From UBA4064 sp050179135 (GTDB taxonomy: Bacteria; Desulfobacterota; Desulfobacteria; Desulfobacterales; Desulfatirhabdiaceae): a DNA stretch of 64,000 bases. Below, one piece after another: positions 42,847 through 51,388 of the stretch. Made by a program: the position numbers and the translations under genes. Position 1 is the first letter of the stretch. Every line of letters begins with the position of its first letter. The notes beneath the pieces were generated by a model that saw nothing but the letters and a program-made list of their open reading frames with translations, did no database searches and was not told the DNA's origin. The stretch covers positions 23,401 to 87,400 of the forward strand of contig JBFXFK010000001.1 of the NCBI GenBank assembly GCA_050179135.1. The letters run 5' to 3'.

Positions 42847-44961
42847 ATGGTTTCGCAGTCACAACAAAATTCATCGGCTCCCAACGGGGTATCCATCATC
42901 ATTCTCACCCGGGATGCCGCTCCCCTGCTGGACCGCCTGCTGACCAGCTTTTTTGATGTGAACACTCACAGGACGGTGGAGCTGATCGTCATCGATCACG
43001 GTTCCGGTGATGAAACCGGTCATGTCATTGCCAGGAATGCACACAAAGGCTTCATTCGCCACATCAACCGGTGTCAGAATTTCAGTTTCGCCAATTCCTG
43101 CAACCATGGCGCAGCCACTGCCCGTTATCCCTATCTGCTGTTTTTGAACAACGATATCATTTATACGTCGGATGCCCTTCCTTCTGCTCTGTCAAAACTG
43201 GAACAGGAATCAACCATTGGCGGGGTGGGAATTCGGCTGGATGATGATCCAGCCAGCCTGCCCAAAGAAACAGTACCGGGTATTCAGCACTTGGGCATTG
43301 AATTCAAATGGAATGAAAAACGCGGCTACTTTCAGCCGGAACAGATCCGTCGCCCGGATTCCAAAACCGCCTCCCTCCTGCCATCTTCACTTTTTCCCGC
43401 AGTCACCGGTGCATTCCTGTTATGTCGCAAAACCGATTTTCAGGCATTGAAAGGTTTCAGCGAAGACTATGTTTATGGCCTGGAGGATATCGACTTCTGC
43501 CTGAGAATGGGCCGGGATTTGAAAAAGACATGCTGGTGTATCCATGACATGAGCCTGCAGCATGTGGAGGGTGCGACGCGGAGACTTGGAGACAAGACGG
43601 AACGGGCGGAGCGGATCGAGGCAAATCATCGGATTTTCAAAGAATGGTGGGGGGGATATATCCGGGAACTGCTGGATGGCCGGCCGGCGGGCGATATGGC
43701 AGAGCGCTTGCCCGCTGCCAGTCACCCGGCCGTAGTCAGGCAAGAGCGGAATTCTCAGCCAACCCTGCGAATTCTGTTTGTACTGCCCCAGCCCATTGAC
43801 AGCAATTGCGGGTATCATGTCGAACGCCTCGCAGCCGGCCTTCAGGCCCAGGGCGTTGAATGCATCGCAGCCGTCCCCCAAACCAATCCGTCACCAGTCA
43901 CCAGTCACCAGTCACCAGTCACCAGTCACCAGTCACCAGTCACCAGTCACCTGTCACTCGTAACCCGTTCCTACACCGAAATCCAGAAAAACGGCATTCC
44001 ATTTTCCAATGGCCAGGGGCCGGACATCATCCATGCCTGGACACCCAGGGAGGGCGTTCGTCAGTTTGTGGCGTCATTGACTGCCAAAACACCCTGTCCG
44101 GTGGTGATTCACCTGGAAGATAACGAGGAATACCTGACAGAAACCGCCGTTGGCCGTCCGTTTTCGGAACTTGCAAAACTTTCAATAAAAGAGCTCGATA
44201 AAATCATTCCCCACAACCGGTATCACCCTGTCCATGGCCGCAGATTTTTGGAGCAGGCTCAGGGGCTGACCATGATCATCGACACCCTGGAAAAATTCAA
44301 CTTTGCTCATGTACCCAGCCTGACCATCCTGCCACCGGTTGACGAACGGTTGTTTTATCCAAGGCCAATTAATCATGGGTTGCGCAACAAACTGGGAATA
44401 TCCAAAAACCATATCGTTCTGGTTTATTGCGGAAACGTTCATGCCGGCAACCGGGAGGAAGTTCTGACCCTGTATCAGGCGGTAAGGTTATTGAACCAGC
44501 AGGGGCATCCCACCACGTTGATTCGAACCGGCATCAATGCCGTACCGTTAACCGATGGCGATGATGCATGGATTAAAAACTTCGAAATCCCCCTGGGCTG
44601 GGTCAGTCGGGAAGAATTGCCGGATATCATGGCTGCGGCAGATATATTTGTTCAGCCGGGAATGCCCGGGCCATTTAACGATTACCGCATTCCCTGCAAG
44701 CTGCCGGAGTATTTTGCCATGGGCAGACCGGTGGTCCTGCCAAAGACAAATCTGGGGCTCAAACTGCAACATGGGGTGGAAGGTTACGTGATGGACAAGG
44801 CGGATGCCGATGCCGTGGCCGGGGTGGTTCGGGAGATATGTGAAAAACAGGATATGGCCAGTACCTTGGCCGTTTCTGCCATGGTATTTTATCGAAGCAC
44901 ACTCTATGTCCGCAATATGTCTTTTTTGCTGGATCATTATGCCTGTGCCAAGTTTGCTTGA
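42847..44961 (+). CDS. GT2-GT4 fusion with an in-gene heptanucleotide array
   Basis: 704 residues. GT2 domain (1 to about 260): VSIIILTRDAAPLLDRLLTS, VIDHGSGDETGHV, intact metal site LFLNNDIIYTS, and YGLEDIDFCLRMGRDLKKTC. GT4 domain (about 310-700): FVLPQPIDSNCGYHVERLAA, VYCGNVHAGNREEVLTLYQA and GMPGPFNDYRIPCKLPEYFA. Between them the gene contains eight perfect and two imperfect TCACCAG units (43891-43960), translated as SPVTSHQ repeats. Because 7 is not a multiple of 3, gain or loss of one unit would cut the protein before its GT4 domain. The N-terminal domain is the likely relative of the inactive first domain of the 34938 enzyme. Confidence 0.85.
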   Translation: MVSQSQQNSSAPNGVSIIILTRDAAPLLDRLLTSFFDVNTHRTVELIVIDHGSGDETGHVIARNAHKGFIRHINRCQNFSFANSCNHGAATARYPYLLFLNNDIIYTSDALPSALSKLEQESTIGGVGIRLDDDPASLPKETVPGIQHLGIEFKWNEKRGYFQPEQIRRPDSKTASLLPSSLFPAVTGAFLLCRKTDFQALKGFSEDYVYGLEDIDFCLRMGRDLKKTCWCIHDMSLQHVEGATRRLGDKTERAERIEANHRIFKEWWGGYIRELLDGRPAGDMAERLPAASHPAVVRQERNSQPTLRILFVLPQPIDSNCGYHVERLAAGLQAQGVECIAAVPQTNPSPVTSHQSPVTSHQSPVTSHLSLVTRSYTEIQKNGIPFSNGQGPDIIHAWTPREGVRQFVASLTAKTPCPVVIHLEDNEEYLTETAVGRPFSELAKLSIKELDKIIPHNRYHPVHGRRFLEQAQGLTMIIDTLEKFNFAHVPSLTILPPVDERLFYPRPINHGLRNKLGISKNHIVLVYCGNVHAGNREEVLTLYQAVRLLNQQGHPTTLIRTGINAVPLTDGDDAWIKNFEIPLGWVSREELPDIMAAADIFVQPGMPGPFNDYRIPCKLPEYFAMGRPVVLPKTNLGLKLQHGVEGYVMDKADADAVAGVVREICEKQDMASTLAVSAMVFYRSTLYVRNMSFLLDHYACAKFA
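43891..43960. repeat. Coding heptanucleotide array (TCACCAG)x8 plus two variant units
   Basis: Eight perfect TCACCAG units (43891-43946), then TCACCTG and TCACTCG. The array is inside the GT2-GT4 gene at 42847. The two alternative frames stop at 43963 and 44123, so one slippage event gives a truncated product in either direction. Confidence 0.95.
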
Positions 44962-45006
44962 TATCGCCTTGCAACCCAAAACCCGTAACAGGACGGAACC
45001 AAATTT

Positions 45007-45672
45007 ATGATCATCGCTATGATACCCGCCCGCATGGGCAGCCAACGGTTGAAGCAGAAGAACCTCATGCCACTTCAAGGCGTCCCCTTGATTGCGCATG
45101 CCATTCGCAAGGCACTGGCCACTGGAGTCTTCGATGAAGTCTGGGTCAATTCCGAAAATTCAAAATTTGGCGAGATCGCCAAGCAGGAAGGCGCTGCCTT
45201 TCACCGTCGGCCGGATGTGCTGGCCAGCAATACGGCAACCAGCGAAGATTTCGTGTATGAGTTTTTGACCAGACATCCTTGTGACTATCTGGTCCAAGTG
45301 CATAGCATTGCCCCGCTCTTGACTACGGTACAGGTCGTGGATTTCACACGGACTCTGGTTGAGGGGCCGCTGGACGTTCTTCTCAGTGGCGTCAACGAAC
45401 AGATTGAATGCATGTGCCAGAACGAACCGGTCAATTTCTCTTTCACCACCAAGACCAATTCCCAGGAATTGCCTCCTGTACAACGCATCACCTGGAGCAT
45501 CACCGGTTGGAAAACCGAAACCTACATGCAGGCGTATGAATCCGGGAAGTGCGCTACCTATGCCGGCCGGGTTGGGTTCTTTCCGATTGATCGCATGGCC
45601 GGGCACATCATAAAAACCCAAGAGGATTTTCAGTTGGCCGAACTGTTCATGGCAGCCGGGGATACAAAATGA
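45007..45672 (+). CDS. CMP-sugar synthetase-like cytidylyltransferase (NeuA family)
   Basis: 221 residues. IPARMGSQRLKQKNLMPLQG is the nucleotide-binding start of acylneuraminate/KDO cytidylyltransferases, followed by VWVNSENSKFGEIAKQEGA and RPDVLASNTATSEDFVYEFL. It would activate an acid sugar or similar residue as a CMP (or other NMP) derivative. The start has a ribosome site (AGGACGG). It opens a tightly packed run of eight genes to 51243. The actual sugar is unknown. Confidence 0.82.
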   Translation: MIIAMIPARMGSQRLKQKNLMPLQGVPLIAHAIRKALATGVFDEVWVNSENSKFGEIAKQEGAAFHRRPDVLASNTATSEDFVYEFLTRHPCDYLVQVHSIAPLLTTVQVVDFTRTLVEGPLDVLLSGVNEQIECMCQNEPVNFSFTTKTNSQELPPVQRITWSITGWKTETYMQAYESGKCATYAGRVGFFPIDRMAGHIIKTQEDFQLAELFMAAGDTK

Positions 45673-46148
45673 TCCATGACGTATTGGAAAATTGGAGCAC
45701 CTATTTCGAAAGCCCTGTATGGATCCGGGTCCTTGAATTTATAGCAGGCCTTTCGCCGTTGTCCGAAGAGAACAATAGGATCGAAATTGACGGTGAAAAC
45801 ATGTATGCCGCCATCATGTCGTATCAGACCTGCGATCCTCGGGATTCGATCCTCGAGGCCCACGATGTTTACATCGACATTCAGATGTCCCTGGTCAACG
45901 CCGAGGCCATCGACTGGTATCCCCGCTCCGGCCTGGAGGTGCACACCGCTTATGACCCCGCCAAGGAACGGACCCTGTTCCACCGGCCGGCCGGTCCGGC
46001 CCCGGCCAGGGTGGCTAACCTGCCCGGCCGCTTCACGGTACTGTTTCCTCAGGACGCCCACATGCCCAAGCTGATGACCGGCACCAGCTCCGAACTGGTC
46101 AAGAAGGTGGTCGTCAAGCTCAATGTGGCCGCGTTGAAGAACCGATGA
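45669..46148 (+). CDS. YhcH/YjgK/YiaL-family protein (sugar anomerase-like)
   Basis: 159 residues. The family hallmarks are YQTCDPRDSILEAHDVYIDI (conserved EAH...D), then AIDWYPRSGLEVHTAYDP and VLFPQDAHMPKL with metal-binding His residues. Family members act on the anomeric state or processing of sugars such as sialic acids. Overlaps the cytidylyltransferase gene by four bases (ATGA), which supports a shared pathway. Confidence 0.85.
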   Translation: MIHDVLENWSTYFESPVWIRVLEFIAGLSPLSEENNRIEIDGENMYAAIMSYQTCDPRDSILEAHDVYIDIQMSLVNAEAIDWYPRSGLEVHTAYDPAKERTLFHRPAGPAPARVANLPGRFTVLFPQDAHMPKLMTGTSSELVKKVVVKLNVAALKNR

Positions 46149-46912
46149 AATACGTTATCCGTCGATTCGCCAACCGTTCGGAAATGCTTGACAGCCTGGC
46201 TGACGCTTTTCTGGAGCGTATCCAAAGCAAATTGATCGCACAAGGGACGGTTCGAATCGTTTTCGGCGGCGGGCGGACCCAGAAGGAATTGAACGATCGG
46301 ATTGTCGCCCTGGGGCGGGGACAGGCCGATTGGTCGAGTGTCATCGTGTATCTTAGCGATGAGCGATGTGTCGCCCTTGATCATGGCCAAAGCAACTATT
46401 TCCTCAACCTTACCACTCTTGCACTGCCGCTGGGCATCCCCTCGGCCAATGTGCATCCGTTCAACGTGGACAGCAAACCGGAAACGGCTGCCGCCGACTA
46501 TGACAGGAAACTTCGGGACCGCTCTTGTGGTCAAGGAGAATTTCTCTTTGATCTTGCGTTGCTCGGCCTTGGGCCAGATGGCCATACGGCCTCCCTGTTT
46601 CCGGGTTCCCCGGCTTTGAACGAAAAAGCATCCCTGGCCGCCCCAGCCGGAAAAGGTCCCGAGGGCCTGGACCGGATCACCCTGACCTATCCAGCCCTGA
46701 ACCGGAGTGATCAGATCTGGATCATGGCCGCGGGCAGGGAAAAGAGCCGGGCCGTGAGCAAGATACTTTCGGGATCGACCGTAGCGGCCCAATGCCCTGC
46801 CGCCGGCCTGCGGCCCAGTAGAGAAGAACTTACCCTGTGGCTTGACCAAGAGGCTGCAGTGTCGAAAGAAGCAAATAAGAAAACTCAAACACGCGAGGCA
46901 TGCCATGTCTGA
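46145..46912 (+). CDS. 6-phosphogluconolactonase-like protein
   Basis: 255 residues of the glucosamine-6-phosphate isomerase/6-phosphogluconolactonase superfamily. VYLSDERCVALDHGQSNYFL and LLGLGPDGHTASLFPGSPAL are the diagnostic motifs, both intact. The substrate-binding loop reads GGGRTQKEL instead of the usual GGSTP, a hint of altered specificity. In this operon it may open a lactone or isomerise a sugar phosphate, not serve the pentose phosphate pathway. Overlaps its upstream neighbour by four bases. Confidence 0.85.
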   Translation: MKYVIRRFANRSEMLDSLADAFLERIQSKLIAQGTVRIVFGGGRTQKELNDRIVALGRGQADWSSVIVYLSDERCVALDHGQSNYFLNLTTLALPLGIPSANVHPFNVDSKPETAAADYDRKLRDRSCGQGEFLFDLALLGLGPDGHTASLFPGSPALNEKASLAAPAGKGPEGLDRITLTYPALNRSDQIWIMAAGREKSRAVSKILSGSTVAAQCPAAGLRPSREELTLWLDQEAAVSKEANKKTQTREACHV

Positions 46913-47486
46913 TTATTTCAAGTATGTTGATGAGCTGAAAAAATGTCTGAATTCCGTGGTGGTGACAAGGGCCGATGGTTCCAAACTCGATGCCGATCAG
47001 GGCCTCGATCATTGGTGCGCCATGACTGCCGACCTCATGCAGGCCAACAAGACCATGTACTTTGCCGGCAACGGGGCCAGCGCCATGATGGCCAGCCATA
47101 TGGCCGCCGATGCCAGCAAGAACGGTGGTTTCCGGGCTCTGGCCTTCAACGATCCGGCCCTCATGACCGCCGTGAGCAATGATGTCTGCTACGAGCAGAG
47201 CTTTGCCCTGCCTCTGAAACGATTCGCCGATCCGGGCGACATGCTGGTGACCATCAGCAGTTCCGGCAATTCGCCCAATGTCGTGGCCGCCCTCGAGGCT
47301 GCCGGATCATTGGGCCTCAAGACTGTCACCCTTTCCGGCATGAAGGAAGACAACAAATCCCGGCAGATGGGCGACCTCAATTTCTACGTCCCCGGCATAA
47401 CCTACGGCATGGCCGAATGTTCCCACCAAGCCATCCTGCATTGTTGGCTGGACGTGTTTATGGCCCGTTGCGAGGCCCGGTCATGA
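46905..47486 (+). CDS. SIS-domain sugar-phosphate isomerase (GmhA-like)
   Basis: 193 residues from ATG 46905, overlapping the previous gene by eight bases. A SIS fold with FAGNGASAMMASHMAADASK and VTISSSGNSPNVVAALEAAG for phosphate binding, and MAECSHQAILH carrying the conserved Glu/His pair of sedoheptulose-7-phosphate isomerases. It likely interconverts a ketose and aldose phosphate on the way to the activated sugar. No heptose kinase (HldE) is present nearby. Confidence 0.85.
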   Translation: MSDYFKYVDELKKCLNSVVVTRADGSKLDADQGLDHWCAMTADLMQANKTMYFAGNGASAMMASHMAADASKNGGFRALAFNDPALMTAVSNDVCYEQSFALPLKRFADPGDMLVTISSSGNSPNVVAALEAAGSLGLKTVTLSGMKEDNKSRQMGDLNFYVPGITYGMAECSHQAILHCWLDVFMARCEARS

Positions 47487-48412
47487 GCCTGACCGTGGCC
47501 ATCGGGCCCTCTTCCTTTGCCGCCAAGGACGACACCCCCATGCGCATGCTCGAGGATGCGGGGGTTGTGATCAAACCCAATCCGTTTGGCCGCCGGCTGA
47601 CTGAAGAGGAGATCATGGCCCATTTGGAGGGCGTGGACGGGCTGATCGCTGGCCTGGAACCCCTGAACCGGAAGGTTCTGACCGCGGCCCCCGGGCTGAA
47701 GGCCATCGCCCGGGTGGGCATCGGCATGGACAATGTTGATTCTGAGTCCGCAGCGGAACTGGGCATCAAGGTGTCCAACACCCCGGACGGACCGACCCGG
47801 GCCGTGGCCGAACTGACCATGACCTGCATGCTGGCTCTGTCCCGGGGACTTCTGGAAATCAACGCCACCCTGCATCAGGGGGACTGGAACAAGGTCATCT
47901 GTTCAGGCCTGTGGGGAAGTCCCGTCCTGTTCATCGGGTTTGGGCGCATCGGCAGAGCTGTGGCCGGACTGGCGCACGCCTTTGGGGCCAGGGTCCTGGT
48001 CTGCGATCCCGCGGTGACTCCGGAAAGCCTTCAACCGAATGAAAAGCTGGTGAGCCTCGAGGAAGGTCTGTCTCAGTCCCGGGTCATCACCCTGCATGCC
48101 GCTGGCAGCGATTGTATTCTGGACCGGGGAGCCTTTCAGAAGATGCAGGAGGGCGTCATTCTGCTCAATTCGGCCCGTGCCGGTCTGGTGGACGAGGGGG
48201 CGCTCATTGCGGCCCTGGCTTCGGGCAAGGTCGGCGGGGCCTGGTTTGACGCCTTCTGGCGCGAGCCTTATCAGGGGGAATTACAGCGTTTTCCCAACGT
48301 GTTGCTCACCCCGCATGTTTGCACCTATACCACCCCGTGTCGTCTGGGCATGGAAACGGAGGCGGTGGCGAACCTGCTGCGGGATTTGCGTAAACCGAAG
48401 CGTGAGGATTGA
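47483..48412 (+). CDS. D-isomer-specific 2-hydroxyacid dehydrogenase
   Basis: 309 residues from ATG 47483 (ATGA overlap). NAD-binding FIGFGRIGRAVAGLAHAFGA, catalytic Arg in LLNSARAGLVDEGALI, the Glu region FWREPYQGEL and the catalytic His in LLTPHVCTYTTP are all visible, as in phosphoglycerate-dehydrogenase-like enzymes. It would oxidise or reduce a hydroxy-acid intermediate. Such an enzyme next to SIS, phosphatase and cytidylyltransferase genes is an unusual combination. Confidence 0.88.
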   Translation: MSLTVAIGPSSFAAKDDTPMRMLEDAGVVIKPNPFGRRLTEEEIMAHLEGVDGLIAGLEPLNRKVLTAAPGLKAIARVGIGMDNVDSESAAELGIKVSNTPDGPTRAVAELTMTCMLALSRGLLEINATLHQGDWNKVICSGLWGSPVLFIGFGRIGRAVAGLAHAFGARVLVCDPAVTPESLQPNEKLVSLEEGLSQSRVITLHAAGSDCILDRGAFQKMQEGVILLNSARAGLVDEGALIAALASGKVGGAWFDAFWREPYQGELQRFPNVLLTPHVCTYTTPCRLGMETEAVANLLRDLRKPKRED

Positions 48413-48415
48413 CCG

Positions 48416-49180
48416 ATGGGGGCAGTGTGGGAGAGAGAGATAGAAGCAGCGCGATGTGCGGCCCTTGCAGCCGGGCATTTTCTTGCCGTAAACCGCGATC
48501 TGGCACATCAGGCGGCCGGCAGCGCTGCCCGGGATGTCAAGCTCAAGGCAGACCAGGAGGCAGAGGCGATCATTCTGAACATTCTATCCCGTCTGGCGCC
48601 CCACCCGGTGCTGGCCGAAGAGGCCGGCCAGCTTGGGGATCTCTCTGAAAAGGCTCCCATCTGGATTGTGGATCCGTTGGACGGCACCGTCAACTACAGC
48701 CGGGGGATGGATCTATGCTGCATATCCATTGCTCTGTATGAGGACTGGACGCCCCTTATGGGGGTTGTTTATGATTTCACACGAAGGGAATTGTTTATGG
48801 GGGTGACAGGCCAGGGCGCACACTGTAACGGTCAGCCCATTCGCCCATCAGCCGTTCGCGACCCGGCCAACGCTATCCTGGCCACCGGTTTCCCGGTCAA
48901 CCGGAATTTTGGCGCCGCGCCGCTGCAAGCCTTTCTGAGCCAGGTCCAGAGCTTCAAAAAAATCCGACTTCTTGGCAGTGCGGCTCTTTCTCTGGCCTAC
49001 ACGGCCTGCGGCAGGGTGGATGCCTATATGGAGGAAGACATCATGTTCTACGACGTTGCCGCCGGCATGGCCATTGCCGCAGCAGCCGGGGCTTGGACCC
49101 GCATCACGCAGAGCCGTGCAAAACCCTGGGCCGTTCTCGCCAAAGCCGGCCGGGTTTGGGAAAACCCTGGAAGTGAGTAA
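48416..49180 (+). CDS. Inositol-monophosphatase-family sugar phosphatase
   Basis: 254 residues. The metal-binding motifs VLAEEAGQL, IVDPLDGTVNYSRGM and FYDVAAGMAIAAAAGAWTR match the SuhB/CysQ/HisN superfamily. Starts three bases after the previous stop. In this operon it would remove phosphate from a sugar phosphate before activation, the role GmhB plays in heptose synthesis, or hydrolyse PAP left over from the sulfotransferases. Both are inference. Confidence 0.87.
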   Translation: MGAVWEREIEAARCAALAAGHFLAVNRDLAHQAAGSAARDVKLKADQEAEAIILNILSRLAPHPVLAEEAGQLGDLSEKAPIWIVDPLDGTVNYSRGMDLCCISIALYEDWTPLMGVVYDFTRRELFMGVTGQGAHCNGQPIRPSAVRDPANAILATGFPVNRNFGAAPLQAFLSQVQSFKKIRLLGSAALSLAYTACGRVDAYMEEDIMFYDVAAGMAIAAAAGAWTRITQSRAKPWAVLAKAGRVWENPGSE

Positions 49181-49204
49181 TAAGGGCTGGGGAGTCCCAA
49201 ACAC

Positions 49205-49225
49205 CCATTAACCATTAACCCATAA
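49205..49225. repeat. Short heptanucleotide array (CCATTAA)
   Basis: Three 7-base units (CCATTAA, CCATTAA, CCCATAA) shortly before the ATG at 49240. A related array (ATAACCA, GTAACGG, ATAACCA) covers the stop codon of the following methyltransferase gene at about 50211-50232. Confidence 0.7.
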
Positions 49226-49239
49226 CACCCAAGGTTCCT

Positions 49240-50229
49240 ATGATTCGTTACGAGGTTTTTGCGCCGTCAGTCCAAGTGGATGATTTGCATCCTGAGGCGG
49301 TTTACCAGCGGGAGTTGGGCCTGGCCAAGGCGTTCGTGTCTAAGTTGCCCCGGCCCCTGAATGTGGATTCCTGTCCTTTTTGCGGACTGGAACGGCACGA
49401 AATCCTGTTTGAAAAATGGGGGCGGCGCTATGCCCTGTGCCCCGAGACTTGGTCCCTGTCCATTGGGGCACTTCCTGATGACGAGACTCTGCGGGCTTAC
49501 TTTTTTGATTCGGACCTGGCGCGTTACCGCGCCACCGTCCATTACCAGCAAACCTTCACGCAATTGCGACAAGATCTGTGGATCAGCCAGGTAGACTGGA
49601 TAGAAGGCCGGGTCCGCCGATATCTGGGCATGGAGACCTATCGCCTGCTGGATTGGGGGCCGCGAATGCGGGGGTGGGTGGATTGTTTGAGCCGGGCTCC
49701 TTTCGCGTCCAGCTATGTGGTGGTCGAGCCTCTGCCCCCTGTACATGCGGAGGGGAAGGCTGAGAACGGGGATATCGCCCTCCTGTTTGATGTGGTGCAG
49801 CGCTGTCCCAGACCCAAGGAGCTGCTTGCCGGCGTATTTGACGCCCTCAGGCCGGGCGGCGTATTGCTCCTGACCTGCCGCTCAGGTTCCGGATTTGACA
49901 TTCTCACTCTGGCCGGGGAATCGGAGAGCATTTTCCCATTGGATCATATCTGCCTTCCCTCGCCCCAGGGCATGGCAAAGGTGCTGGAGCAGACCGGTTT
50001 CCAGATTCTGGAACTGACCACCCCCGGGCTTCTGGATGTGCAACTGGTACGCCATGCCGGGGAACGCATCCCCGCGAACCAGTACTTTCAGCGTTACGTC
50101 ACGAGCCTTTCAGACGACAAAACCCTTGAACGGCTTCAGACGTTTCTCCAGCAAAACAACCTTAGTTCGCACCTCCGCGTCGTAGCCCGCCGCCCCGACA
50201 TCCAAGAACCGATAACCAGTAACGGATAA
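49240..50229 (+). CDS. SAM-dependent methyltransferase-like protein with zinc-binding N-terminus
   Basis: 329 residues. A CPFCG motif (Cys45, Cys48) near the start suggests a zinc site as in sugar C-methyltransferases, though the second Cys pair is not complete (one further Cys at 67). The central region carries a degraded Rossmann core (DIALLFDVVQRCPRPKELLA; ALRPGGVLLLTCRSGSGFDI; MAKVLEQTGFQILELTTPG) matching class I methyltransferases. The usual glycine motif I is weak (LLDWGPRMRGW). The C-terminal residues PITSNG are encoded by heptamer repeat DNA. Confidence 0.65.
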   Translation: MIRYEVFAPSVQVDDLHPEAVYQRELGLAKAFVSKLPRPLNVDSCPFCGLERHEILFEKWGRRYALCPETWSLSIGALPDDETLRAYFFDSDLARYRATVHYQQTFTQLRQDLWISQVDWIEGRVRRYLGMETYRLLDWGPRMRGWVDCLSRAPFASSYVVVEPLPPVHAEGKAENGDIALLFDVVQRCPRPKELLAGVFDALRPGGVLLLTCRSGSGFDILTLAGESESIFPLDHICLPSPQGMAKVLEQTGFQILELTTPGLLDVQLVRHAGERIPANQYFQRYVTSLSDDKTLERLQTFLQQNNLSSHLRVVARRPDIQEPITSNG

Positions 50230-50238
50230 CCAATAAGC

Positions 50239-51243
50239 ATGCTAAACATCGCCATCATCGGAATGGGCAAAATGGGCCGCATCCGCAAACAGACCATAGA
50301 CGCTCACTCCGGGTGTAAGGTCTGCGCCATCTGCGATTTCAACGAGGCCGTGGCGCAGGAATTCCCTGAAATCCCCTTTGATAAGGATTGGCAGGCCATC
50401 TTGGACCGGAGACCGGACGCAGTCATGGTCTGCACTTACAACAACGCCATTCCGGAGGTGGTGTGTGCCGCCCTTGAGAGGGGCATTCATACCTTCAGTG
50501 AAAAGCCCCCGGGAAGATGTGTCGAGGACGTCAGACGCATGATGCAGGCTGAGGAGAATGCGAAAAACCGTGTGCTCAAGTTCGGATTCAATCACCGGTT
50601 TCACTACGGGGTCATGGAGGCCAAAGCCATTGTGGACAGCGGGCGCTACGGGCGATTGCTCTGGGCGCGGGGCATCTACGGCAAGGCCGGCGGGATGACC
50701 TTTGAAAATTCCTGGCGTTCGGACAAGGACCTGGCCGGTGGTGGCATCCTGCTGGACCAAGGCATCCACATGGTGGATCTGCTTCGCTATTTCATGGGCG
50801 ACTTTGCCGAGGTTCAAAGCTACGTACAGAACTGCTACTGGAAGGGCACGCCCCTTGAGGATAATGTCTTCGCCCTACTCAAGACAAATTACGGCCGGGT
50901 GGCCATGCTCCATTCCAGCGCCACCCACTGGAAACACAAGTTCAGCCTGGATCTGTTCATGGAAGATGGCTATATCTGCATCAACGGTATCCTTTCTTCC
51001 ACCCGAAGCTATGGCGACGAAAGCATCACCTTTGCCCGCAAACAGTTTGAAGACCAGGCCACGGCCATGGGCAAACCCAGAGAGGAGATTATCTACTTTG
51101 ACCGGGATGATTCCTGGAAATTTGAGCTGGATGAATTTTACCAGTGCATTCAGGGCAAAAATTCCATATCCGTAGGCACCTCCCTGGATGCCCTTCGGGT
51201 TATGGAATTGCTTGAGATGATTTATGAAGCCGGCAAGGACTAA
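50239..51243 (+). CDS. Gfo/Idh/MocA-family NAD(P)-dependent oxidoreductase
   Basis: 334 residues. The Rossmann motif is NIAIIGMGKMGRIRKQTIDA, the EKP motif appears as FSEKPPGRCVEDV, and GGGILLDQGIHMVDLLRYFM is the substrate-side Asp/His motif of the family. It would oxidise or reduce a sugar or nucleotide sugar. It closes the eight-gene run that begins with the cytidylyltransferase. Confidence 0.9.
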   Translation: MLNIAIIGMGKMGRIRKQTIDAHSGCKVCAICDFNEAVAQEFPEIPFDKDWQAILDRRPDAVMVCTYNNAIPEVVCAALERGIHTFSEKPPGRCVEDVRRMMQAEENAKNRVLKFGFNHRFHYGVMEAKAIVDSGRYGRLLWARGIYGKAGGMTFENSWRSDKDLAGGGILLDQGIHMVDLLRYFMGDFAEVQSYVQNCYWKGTPLEDNVFALLKTNYGRVAMLHSSATHWKHKFSLDLFMEDGYICINGILSSTRSYGDESITFARKQFEDQATAMGKPREEIIYFDRDDSWKFELDEFYQCIQGKNSISVGTSLDALRVMELLEMIYEAGKD

Positions 51244-51388
51244 ACCAATGCTTCTGACGTATATCAGACATCCTCAGGCCTGTCAGCCCCTGAAGAGTGC
51301 CCATCAGCGTTGGTTTTCTGTAATTTGTAGTTTTTCCGCTGGCGATGATTAAGCTTTACCCCCTTTTAAAAAATAAAAATTAAGGACT

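Noticed and set aside
43891..43960. Heptamer array read as a CRISPR-like repeat
   Set aside because: Units are contiguous with no spacers and lie inside an open reading frame. No CRISPR array was seen anywhere in the window.
46145..46912. Assigning the lactonase-like gene to the oxidative pentose phosphate pathway
   Set aside because: There is no zwf or gnd gene nearby, and the gene is translationally coupled to sugar-activation genes, so that specific role is not supported.
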